Positions 1 through 6,984 of a stretch of DNA of 16,651 nt are shown piece after piece (within the stretch, counting starts at the first letter, position 1; each line of letters opens with the position of its first letter). The translations under genes were made by a program, and so were the position numbers. The notes under the pieces were generated by a model. It was given only the letters and a program-made list of their open reading frames with translations. It searched no databases and had not been told where the DNA came from. This DNA comes from Gemmatimonadota bacterium (GTDB taxonomy: Bacteria > Gemmatimonadota > Gemmatimonadetes > Gemmatimonadales > GWC2-71-9). The stretch is from assembly GCA_029862935.1 (NCBI GenBank), contig JAOTWK010000031.1, positions 1 to 16,651 on the forward strand, read 5' to 3'.

Positions 1-21
1 AATCCGGCCTCACTCGCTACC

Positions 22-28
22 AGGAGGG
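22..28 (+). promoter_or_regulatory. Strong ribosome binding site deciding a TTG start
   Basis: AGGAGGG ends five bases before TTG at 34-36. It matches the anti-Shine-Dalgarno consensus and supports the TTG as the true start. The peptide that begins there has a classical lipoprotein signal. Only 33 bases precede the gene in this window, so its promoter is not visible. Confidence 0.8.
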
Positions 29-33
29 CCTCC

Positions 34-2247
34 TTGAAACGGCTAGTCCTGTCCGTACTCGTCGTGATCACATTTGCTGCGTGTGAAGCACCCACCGGTG
101 TGTCGGACCTGCCTGTGCCCGACATGGAGCCGCCCGTCTTCAGCCTGGAAACAGCTGCCGCAACGCTTGTTGCCCACTGGACGCTCGACGAGGGCAGCGG
201 GACCGTGGCCGGCGACGCCTCCGGGTACGGGAACTCCGGAACCCTAATGAATGGACCGACCTGGGTTCCGGGGTACACGGGGACAGCCCTGTCCTTTGAC
301 GGCGACGATGATTTTGTGTTGGTTCCAGACGCTGATGCTCTCGATTTGGCTGGAGACTTCACTATCTCGCTGTTTCTCAACTGGAGCAACGAGAACCGTG
401 ACGCCGACATTCTGAGAAAGGGGAGCGCTGGAACGGCCTCCCACTTCTACAAGGTTGAGCTGAAATACAACGTTCTGAGGGTCAGATTGGTCGGGGACCG
501 AAAAGCAATCACTCTCAAGGACCCTCAGATCCGGGACGATGGATCGTGGTACAACGTGGCCGTGACGAGACAAGGAGGCTGGAATCGTCTGTATGTCGAT
601 GGCGTTGTGGTTGACTCCACTTTCAGGAACGTGGGGAACATGTCCAACAGCGCAAATCTGGCGATCGGCGCGAAAGATACCGGCGACGACGACTTCTATG
701 AGGGATTGATCGACGACGTCCGCCTGTACAGCCGCGCGCTGACCATCGAGGAGATCGGCGAGCTGGTGAACTCCGGTGATGACACGCCACCTGCGGTCCC
801 CCAAAACGTGGCGGCGAGCGCGCTCAGTTCGGCCGAGATTCAGGTGAGTTGGGATCCATCGAGCGATCCCGAATCGGGCGTTAGCTCGTACAAGATCTAT
901 CGCGACGGCGTTTTCGTGGGGCAGTCGCTGACAACACCATTCATCGACTCGGAACTCACGGCATCGACGACGTATATCTATGAGGTCTCGGCCGTGAACG
1001 GCGCGGGCCTCGAATCGGCAAAAGGCGGTCCGGCAGCGGCGACGACGCTTGGCGATGACGACCCGCCCGGGGTTCCCGAGAATGTGGCCGCGGACCCGCT
1101 GAGTGCGTTCCAGATTCAGGTGAGCTGGGACCCGTCAAGCGATCCCGAATCGGGCGTCAGCCATTACGAGGTCTATCGCGACGGCGTCTCGCTGGGACAG
1201 TCACTGACGACGACGCTCACCGATGGGGGACTCACTCCGGCGACGACGTATGTCTATGAGGTTTCTGCCGTAAACGGTGCGGGCCTCGAATCGGCAAAAG
1301 GCGGTCCGGCCCAGGCGACGACGCTCTACGATGATGACACGCCACCTGCGGTTCCACAGAATGTGGCGGCGGAACCGCTCAGTGCCTTCCAGATGCAGGT
1401 GAGCTGGGACCCATCGAGTGATCTGGAATCAGGCGTCAGCTCCTACAGTATCTATCGCGACGGCGCCTTCGTGGGGGCGTCGCAGACCGCGACGTTTACC
1501 GATGCGGGACTCACACCAGCGACGACATATGTCTACGAGGTTTCGGCCGTGAACGGCGCTGGCCTCGAATCGGCAAGAGGCGGTCCGGCCCAGGCCACGA
1601 CGCTTCCCTTTGCCGGCCCCCCTGGGATCGTCGCCCACTGGACGTTCGACGAAGGCAGCGGGAACGTGGCTGGCGATGCCTCCGGGAACGGGAACGTCGG
1701 GACCCTGATGAATGGACCCATTTGGGTTCCCGGGTACTCCGGCACAGCGCTGTCCTTTGACGGAGACGATGATTTTGTGCTGGTCCCAGACGACGATGCC
1801 CTGGATCTGGCTGGAGACTTCACTATTTCGATATGGGTGAACTGGATCAACAACAACATCGACGCTGACGTCTTGAGGAAGGGGAACACGAGAAACGCCT
1901 CAGACTGGTACCTGATAGAAATCTCGGACAACCACATCCACGCCAGACTGAACGGCAGTTCGGGTGGCACTAACCTCGATCAAGTTCCGATCTTAAACGA
2001 TGGGGTCTGGCATCACGTCGCGGTGGTCAGGGATGCGTCCTCGAATCGTATCTATGTCGATGGCGTTCTGAGAGATGACTCCGGACGAAACCTGGGGGAC
2101 CTATCCAACAGCAACAATTTGACGTTTGGGTCGAAGGACACCGGCGATGAGGACTTCTTCAACGGGATGATCGACGACATCCGCTTTTACAACCGCGCGC
2201 TGACCGAACAAGAGATCACCGATTTGGGGAACTTGGGTGGATCATGA
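34..2247 (+). CDS. Lipoprotein with LamG-FN3-FN3-FN3-LamG domains
   Basis: This is a probable secreted, lipid-anchored, carbohydrate- or protein-binding surface protein of 737 residues. Residues 1-16 form a signal peptide (MKRLVLSVLVVITFAA) followed by Cys17, a lipobox of the form FAA-C. An acidic, proline-rich linker follows. Residues about 45-245 and 532-735 are concanavalin-A-like LamG domains of the Laminin_G_3 type; each ends in the typical IDD-[VI]-R-[LF]-Y-x-RAL motif. Three FN3 domains lie at about 251-339, 344-431 and 437-524 and are very similar to each other, as are the two LamG domains. No catalytic domain and no PEP-CTERM tail are seen. The reading frame stops where a further FN3 linker would begin; the same linker sequence continues out of frame at 2243-2276, so the gene may have been longer. 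It converges on the minus-strand block. Domain calls are confident; the ligand is unknown. Confidence 0.9.
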   Translation: MKRLVLSVLVVITFAACEAPTGVSDLPVPDMEPPVFSLETAAATLVAHWTLDEGSGTVAGDASGYGNSGTLMNGPTWVPGYTGTALSFDGDDDFVLVPDADALDLAGDFTISLFLNWSNENRDADILRKGSAGTASHFYKVELKYNVLRVRLVGDRKAITLKDPQIRDDGSWYNVAVTRQGGWNRLYVDGVVVDSTFRNVGNMSNSANLAIGAKDTGDDDFYEGLIDDVRLYSRALTIEEIGELVNSGDDTPPAVPQNVAASALSSAEIQVSWDPSSDPESGVSSYKIYRDGVFVGQSLTTPFIDSELTASTTYIYEVSAVNGAGLESAKGGPAAATTLGDDDPPGVPENVAADPLSAFQIQVSWDPSSDPESGVSHYEVYRDGVSLGQSLTTTLTDGGLTPATTYVYEVSAVNGAGLESAKGGPAQATTLYDDDTPPAVPQNVAAEPLSAFQMQVSWDPSSDLESGVSSYSIYRDGAFVGASQTATFTDAGLTPATTYVYEVSAVNGAGLESARGGPAQATTLPFAGPPGIVAHWTFDEGSGNVAGDASGNGNVGTLMNGPIWVPGYSGTALSFDGDDDFVLVPDDDALDLAGDFTISIWVNWINNNIDADVLRKGNTRNASDWYLIEISDNHIHARLNGSSGGTNLDQVPILNDGVWHHVAVVRDASSNRIYVDGVLRDDSGRNLGDLSNSNNLTFGSKDTGDEDFFNGMIDDIRFYNRALTEQEITDLGNLGGS
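784..1612 (+). repeat. Three tandem FN3-coding repeats, period about 93 codons
   Basis: Three units begin near 784, 1063 and 1342. Each encodes VP-[QE]-N-VAA near its start, then VSWDPSSD, then a Y-x-[IV]-YRDG strand, and EVSAVNGAGLESA near its end. Conservation is visible at the DNA level, for example in the GCGGGCCTCGAATCGGCAA stretch of units 1 and 2. This suggests recent duplication or gene conversion. Confidence 0.9.
1630..1830 (+). repeat. Second copy of the LamG N-terminal half (first copy 169-369)
   Basis: Residues 533-599 repeat residues 46-112 with only about nine substitutions. Both copies contain VAHWT, DEGSG, VAGDASG, GTLMNGP, ALSFDGDDDFVLVPD and DLAGDFTIS. The C-terminal halves of the two LamG domains are less alike, so the duplication is patchy. 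Confidence 0.85.
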
Positions 2248-2276
2248 CCCGCCACCTACGGTCCCCGAGAACCTGA
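2243..2276 (+). pseudogene. Out-of-frame relic of a fourth FN3 linker
   Basis: This stretch aligns with the FN3 linker DNA at 778-811, with 27 of 34 bases identical by eye. In the frame that matches the linker it reads D-P-P-P-T-V-P-E-N-L. Compared with the in-frame linker after the first LamG domain there are about four extra bases just upstream (GGTGGATCATGA against GGTGATGA). These create the TGA that ends the lipoprotein. Beyond about 2276 the similarity fades, so little of the former domain remains. Confidence 0.55.
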
Positions 2277-2368
2277 ACCGCTGGCGGACGGCTGCGTCAT
2301 CCCAGGCGAGGGGCCAAGCTCTTCGCGCCTCCCATGGGACCCAACGCGCTTGACCAGATGCGCGCGGT

Positions 2369-3835
2369 TCAGGTGCGCAGTCGCTCTGACAACTCGTCGA
2401 AAAGGCGTTCGACCAATCTCCGGGCCAGCATCTCCGGGGGTGCATCCGTCTCCACTCTTTCGAACGAATACTTGTCAGCCAGTTCGTCGTAGACAGCCTG
2501 AAACTCCTTGAGCTCGTCAGGTGACAAGTCATCCTTCCGAGCGAGAATCGTGGCAAAGTCGCTGTGCAGGAGGAAGGTGCGGGTTGGGCGGAAAAACAGC
2601 CGACACACGAGCTGTCGCGTCCGCCGATACTGTGACACACTCCGCCGCATGGTGCCTGTCATGATATCGTAGATGTAGCGGTCGGCGATGACGATGGTGC
2701 GACGGCGCCGATATCGATAGGCGCACCAATATCGATAGTACATTTCCACGGCCAGCAAAGTGAAGAATGCCGCAGCGCGCAGGAGGCTCCTCACCATCCG
2801 CAGCGTCAAGAAGAGTCGAGAATGTTCTCGTATCCTCTGGTGAAGCACCCGTTCATGCTCAGTGAACGGACGACCAATCATGGTCTTCAGAATGATCCGC
2901 GCCGTATCGACTAATCCGACCTGTCGCGGTTGCTTCCGCAACAGTTCGGCAATCCATTCGCCTACAGTGAGACTCCAACCAGGCACATAGGGGGAGTTCG
3001 GAAGCAGCTTCACGCGGTGCTGCCCCCACGGTCCCATATATTGCTGGACGGCCGAATAGCCGTTCTGTTGATTCAAGAGATCCACCAGAGCAGCGGTCAA
3101 CGATGACTTGCCGCTGCCGTCGACGCCGAGAAAGGCCCACAACGGGGCGCGCGGTCGGGGATCGTGGCGCCGCCACCAACGGCGCAGACGCAAGGCGAAC
3201 ATGCGCCGACGCAATCCGGGGTTTGCGTGGCGCAAGCGTCGTATCATTTCCTCACGTGCCTGTTGAGCGCGGCGGGGCTCGCGGTAGTACGTCTCTACAT
3301 CATCAAGTACTTCGCAAAGAATTGGGAACGTCCCGTACTCGCGCAAACCGAGCTGAAGGTCCTCGCGGTCCGCACTGTTGGCAAGTTCACATATCTGCGG
3401 ATAGTGCTTTTCTTGGATCCGCCGCTTTCCGATGATGTTGTGGAAGACGAGTATCGCTAGGAGGTCGCTGTCCGTCGGCAGGAAGTAGTCCTCGATCGGT
3501 CTCCGCCTGGCCAGTACTTGCCGGGCATCCATGTATTTGATTGCGCTTTGCACGAGCTCGGCGTGCAAGTCGATGGCGATGAACTGTCCACCGGTAAATT
3601 TTGTGAGGGCGGTCTTGAATGGGATGAAGCGGTGCGTGACCGCGACCCGATAGCCCATTCCTCCTAGAATCTCCAGCGTCTCCTGAAACCGATCGCTGTC
3701 GACCAACACGTCGAGGTCTTTCGGCGCATCTCCAGCGCGCAGATCGTCGCGAAGCAAGCAGTAGGCGATACCGGCATCGCCCAGAGCTTCGAACAGCAAG
3801 CTGTACTCATGCCGAATCCCTACTTGGTCAAACAT
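2369..3835 (-). CDS. Nucleotidyltransferase-like / thymidylate-kinase-like fusion protein
   Basis: The protein has 488 residues and no signal peptide. Residues about 8-130 resemble the nucleotidyltransferase fold of sugar-locus proteins, with PKDLDVLVD at 38-46 providing the acidic pair of the DxD-type active site. Residues about 232-485 form a P-loop kinase domain of the thymidylate-kinase type, with Walker A GVDGSGKSS at 237-245 and an ADRY motif at 384-387 like the DRY of dTMP kinases. A hydrophobic stretch near 350-370 and a basic stretch near 208-233 separate the halves. Start is ATG at 3835, with GGAG six bases upstream inside the previous gene; the genes overlap by 16 bases, so translational coupling is likely. 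A role in phosphorylating or activating a glycan precursor is inference. A housekeeping dTMP kinase is unlikely given the fusion and location. Confidence 0.8.
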   Translation of the reverse strand: MFDQVGIRHEYSLLFEALGDAGIAYCLLRDDLRAGDAPKDLDVLVDSDRFQETLEILGGMGYRVAVTHRFIPFKTALTKFTGGQFIAIDLHAELVQSAIKYMDARQVLARRRPIEDYFLPTDSDLLAILVFHNIIGKRRIQEKHYPQICELANSADREDLQLGLREYGTFPILCEVLDDVETYYREPRRAQQAREEMIRRLRHANPGLRRRMFALRLRRWWRRHDPRPRAPLWAFLGVDGSGKSSLTAALVDLLNQQNGYSAVQQYMGPWGQHRVKLLPNSPYVPGWSLTVGEWIAELLRKQPRQVGLVDTARIILKTMIGRPFTEHERVLHQRIREHSRLFLTLRMVRSLLRAAAFFTLLAVEMYYRYWCAYRYRRRRTIVIADRYIYDIMTGTMRRSVSQYRRTRQLVCRLFFRPTRTFLLHSDFATILARKDDLSPDELKEFQAVYDELADKYSFERVETDAPPEMLARRLVERLFDELSERLRT

Positions 3836-5583
3836 CGAATGCTCCGCAAGGGCTCAAAGAAGTTCTCCTCATGCCACGCCTCCCTGCGTTCGGGGCCCCC
3901 GCTCACAAAGTGACCCGCTATGTGCTCCGCCCAATACAGCATGAGCAGGGGAGTGACGAGCGTCTCTTCCAATCCGAGCAGGTCACAGTAGCCGTCCAGG
4001 AGGGACCGCTCTCGCGCCACGAGAAGTTCACCTTCGAGAGCATGAGCAACCGCGTGCCCAAGGCACATGCCAGTTCGCCGACGGTGCATGCTCAAGATGA
4101 AGTGCAGCAGGTCCTGAAGCGGCAGGCCGAACTCCTTGCTCGAATCCCAGTCTATGACGCCGGTGAGTCTCCTTGCGCTCGGCTCGAGGAGCACGTTTCT
4201 GATATTGAAGTCCCCGTGGACCCAGATCAGCGGGATTTGCTGACCTCGTGTGCTCCGCACCAGAAAGGCCTCGATATCCTTCAGCGCTGGCGAGACCTCG
4301 GGGTAGTACCGGTGTAGTGTGGCAAAGACGGGCCGAAAATGGCGTGTTCCGAAGGCCTCGTCGACTTGGCGGCGCTGACAGTGGACCAGACTAAGCTGCT
4401 CGAGGAAGTGGAACGCCTCATCCATAATGCCCCGATCGGTCCCCGATCTCGCAATGACCTGATCACCGGTTACGCCCGGCAGTCTGCCTTCAAGAGCATA
4501 CGGCGTGCGTCCGAGCGCCCCGTGCGCGAGCTGCTCCGGCGCGAACGAAGAGATCTGGGGAGCTCTAGCGGCCAGAAGCGCCAAGACCCGTCGACTCGCA
4601 TCCATACGTAGCGCGCCCTTGTGATGGATAGGCACGCGTAACACAGCCTTGCCGTGGTCATGGAGATTCAAGAAGAACATCAGCACTCCGGTCCTTTGGA
4701 CACGACACTCATCGACGGCCGGAAGTGCACCCAGACGGAGCTCGTCCCGTAGATGCGTGAGCAGCTGATCGACGAATCCCCAGGCCGATTGTTGCCGCCC
4801 CGCAATCACCATAAACCCGTCGTGGAGACCCGCCTGGAATCCGAGACGGTGCAGCGGTCTCCTGAACTTGGCACGAACGTGGTGGGGTAGATGTCCGTTC
4901 CAGCCCAGGATCTCTCGCGGCTGCCGATGATCCGGGTAGAAGGAGTACGTACGCTGGTGCACAAGAGACGCACCCCGCAGTTCGCGACGGATTCCGCTCA
5001 GCGAAGGGAGCGTGTCCCCAGGACGAGCGCCGCGTTTGAATTTGCGAGTCAGGCTCCGTAGCGCGTCTTTCAGGTTGCTGCGTCCAAAACGATTGGCAGT
5101 TACGACGCAGCATTGTCCGTCATCCTCGAGTAACCTGACCGCCGAGCGTACGACATCCTTCGGGCAAGAGCCTGGACGCTGCGCAAAGGTATCCTCAAAG
5201 GCCACTAGGCTGTATTGCTCGCTGTGGGCTGCCAAGCGATGGAGCGGAGCACCGATCACCCGTATGGGCAGCCCCAGGCTGCCAACCAGAAAACGGTCCA
5301 AGAGCTCGGCTCGTCTGCGCTCGGGCTCCCAAACCACGAGCTCCGCGAACCGGTCGCATAGGACGAGCGGTGTCATGCTCCAAGGCGCGGGAATCAGGAG
5401 AGCTTTCTTGCTGGGGTACATCGGACAGAAGAAAGGCCACTCATAGCCCTTTCCACTAAACATCATGCGAAGTCCCTCTTCCCGTTCAGTGGGGGAGAAG
5501 GCGCCCGACGTATCGAGTAGCTGGAGAAAACGCGCCTTGAGAGCGGTGAGATCAGGAATCACGCTGATTTCTCTCTTACCCAC
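3820..5583 (-). CDS. Methyltransferase-like / APH-family phosphotransferase fusion
   Basis: The protein has 587 residues and starts at GTG 5583. The C-terminal part (about 300-587) is an aminoglycoside phosphotransferase/choline-kinase-type domain. It has the catalytic loop HGDFN at 456-460 with Asn463 following, and the metal-binding IDWD at 477-480 in the DFG position. The N-terminal part (about 55-270) has the strand pattern of a class I SAM methyltransferase: LVVWEP ends in the acidic residue expected after strand 2, and LLEDDGQCCVVTANR fits strand 5. The glycine-rich motif I is missing; ALLIPAPWS sits there instead, so SAM binding is doubtful. It precedes the nucleotidyltransferase/kinase fusion and overlaps it by 16 bases. 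A small-molecule, sugar or lipid-linked intermediate is a plausible kinase substrate, but none can be named. A drug-resistance role is not supported by the context. Confidence 0.75.
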   Translation of the reverse strand: MGKREISVIPDLTALKARFLQLLDTSGAFSPTEREEGLRMMFSGKGYEWPFFCPMYPSKKALLIPAPWSMTPLVLCDRFAELVVWEPERRRAELLDRFLVGSLGLPIRVIGAPLHRLAAHSEQYSLVAFEDTFAQRPGSCPKDVVRSAVRLLEDDGQCCVVTANRFGRSNLKDALRSLTRKFKRGARPGDTLPSLSGIRRELRGASLVHQRTYSFYPDHRQPREILGWNGHLPHHVRAKFRRPLHRLGFQAGLHDGFMVIAGRQQSAWGFVDQLLTHLRDELRLGALPAVDECRVQRTGVLMFFLNLHDHGKAVLRVPIHHKGALRMDASRRVLALLAARAPQISSFAPEQLAHGALGRTPYALEGRLPGVTGDQVIARSGTDRGIMDEAFHFLEQLSLVHCQRRQVDEAFGTRHFRPVFATLHRYYPEVSPALKDIEAFLVRSTRGQQIPLIWVHGDFNIRNVLLEPSARRLTGVIDWDSSKEFGLPLQDLLHFILSMHRRRTGMCLGHAVAHALEGELLVARERSLLDGYCDLLGLEETLVTPLLMLYWAEHIAGHFVSGGPERREAWHEENFFEPLRSIRCLTK

Positions 5584-5818
5584 GAGCGAGCGAAGTCATG
5601 CCACGGCACACATTACCGCAAGCCAAAAAGGGACTCCGATCTTAATCGGCAGAGCAAATATGGGACCAAGGGCAGCGGGCTTCGTTATCAGAGCGTAATC
5701 CCAAGTCGAATCTTACGCTGCGCGCCATGTGCGGGCGCATCGGAAGAATGGCCGGTGAGTCCAGACTGCAAAGACCGATCGGTGTCGGCTTCGGCGAGCG
5801 CCTGCTGCGCCACCTACG

Positions 5819-6973
5819 TCACTTTCGTTGGGGTGACCAAGTCGAGAAGCTCTCACCAGACAGGAATTTGATCCATCCAATCAGCATTGCGAAGCTCACC
5901 AGGCTGAAGGTATAGGACATGTCCACCAGACGACCTGCTGAAGAACGGTCAACCCGTGTGTGTCGCCAGAAAGCGAGCGCGTAGAAAGCCAATTGTGTGA
6001 TGAAGGCGGAAAGATATATCACAGAAGAGCGTATCAACAATGAATTGGAAACGAGGGCAGCAAGGAGAAAGAATGGCACGACGAGCTTAGAAAGCTTGTG
6101 TGACAAGAGCATGAACGAGAAGAGTGGAAACCGAACGGGGTTGAACAGCGACAAGTTGCGGAATAGGGCGCGCAATGTACGTGCCGTCACTCTGACCTGT
6201 CGTCGGTACTCACCCACTGACGAATCCGCCAATTCTTCATAGCAAACGGCCGTTGGCTCGAGAGTACCGCGATAGCCGGCCTCGACGATTCTCAACGGAA
6301 TTACAAAGTCGTTGATATCGTCCGTTGCGAGAGGCACGAACAGCGCTTTGCGAATGGCAAAGATCGCTCCATCCGCGCCCACACAGGAGCCAATACGGCT
6401 CTCCAGTTTCTTCGTGATCAGTTCCAGACGGCTGTAGAATCCGGTCGATTCGGCGGTGCCGGATCCGACTTGCGTCCGGTAAATTGTCTGGCCGGTGACA
6501 AAGCCTATCCGTGGATCCTGAAACGGCCGAACCAGGTCACGGAGGGCTGATGGTGCATACATCGAATTGGCGTCCGAGAAGACGACGATTTCTCCCGAAA
6601 CCATCGGCACTGCCAGATTGAGCGCCGCTGTCTTTCCTCTCCGCTCTCCCTGACGAATCAGCTGAACGTCCTGGCTAGCATACATCTCCGCGATCTCATC
6701 CGTCCGATCCGTTGAAGCATCGGACACGACAACGATTTCCAGCCGGTCACGTGGGTAGTCCAGTTCCAGCGCATTCTGGATCTTTGTGTCTAGGGCGGTT
6801 TCCTCGTTGTAGGCAGATATGAGGAGAGATACTGAAGGCCATTGGTCCGACGCGACCCTCGCAAGCGGTCTTGATACAAGACGGCCTATCGCCCAAAGGA
6901 CGAGGGGATATCCCAAGAACGCATAGAATATGGAGAGCAAGGAAAACCAGAAGAGGATTTCGAAAAATGACAT
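5819..6973 (-). CDS. Membrane glycosyltransferase family 2
   Basis: The protein has 384 residues and probably uses a nucleotide-sugar donor at the inner membrane to extend a lipid-linked glycan. An N-terminal membrane segment (about 5-33) is followed by a GT-A domain. That domain starts with PSVSLLISAYNEE (46-58) and includes VVSDASTD (82-89), the metal-binding SDAN (133-136), DGAIF (201-205) and DDIND (218-222, the catalytic-base position). RRQVRVT at 257-263 lies where processive enzymes have QxxRW, but the match is partial. Several C-terminal membrane segments lie at about 280-345 and 352-375. This layout is that of cellulose-synthase/hyaluronan-synthase-like GT2 enzymes. It lies 11 bases after the annotated end of the upstream glycosyltransferase and is probably cotranscribed with it. 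A 235-base gap separates it from the kinase fusion downstream. Confidence 0.88.
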   Translation of the reverse strand: MSFFEILFWFSLLSIFYAFLGYPLVLWAIGRLVSRPLARVASDQWPSVSLLISAYNEETALDTKIQNALELDYPRDRLEIVVVSDASTDRTDEIAEMYASQDVQLIRQGERRGKTAALNLAVPMVSGEIVVFSDANSMYAPSALRDLVRPFQDPRIGFVTGQTIYRTQVGSGTAESTGFYSRLELITKKLESRIGSCVGADGAIFAIRKALFVPLATDDINDFVIPLRIVEAGYRGTLEPTAVCYEELADSSVGEYRRQVRVTARTLRALFRNLSLFNPVRFPLFSFMLLSHKLSKLVVPFFLLAALVSNSLLIRSSVIYLSAFITQLAFYALAFWRHTRVDRSSAGRLVDMSYTFSLVSFAMLIGWIKFLSGESFSTWSPQRK

Positions 6974-6984
6974 AGCCCGGCAGC

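Noticed and set aside
2278..2287. CCGC-TG-GCGG hairpin between convergent genes as a terminator
   Set aside because: The stem is only four pairs with a two-base loop and there is no T-run on either strand.
3871..4317. A 148-codon plus-strand open frame opposite the APH fusion gene
   Set aside because: It is the antisense of a gene with clear motifs on the minus strand. It has no recognisable domain; other long antisense frames were dismissed for the same reason.
3820..5583. An antibiotic-resistance (aminoglycoside kinase) reading of the APH domain
   Set aside because: The domain is fused to a methyltransferase-like part and coupled to another glycan-locus gene; the APH fold is shared by many non-resistance kinases.
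5596..5713. A minus-strand open stretch of about 38 codons with a hydrophobic end (FALPIKIGVPFWLAVMCAVA)
   Set aside because: It has no usable start codon or ribosome binding site and a stop just upstream. It might be a relic of a membrane protein between the GT2 and kinase genes, but the evidence is too thin.
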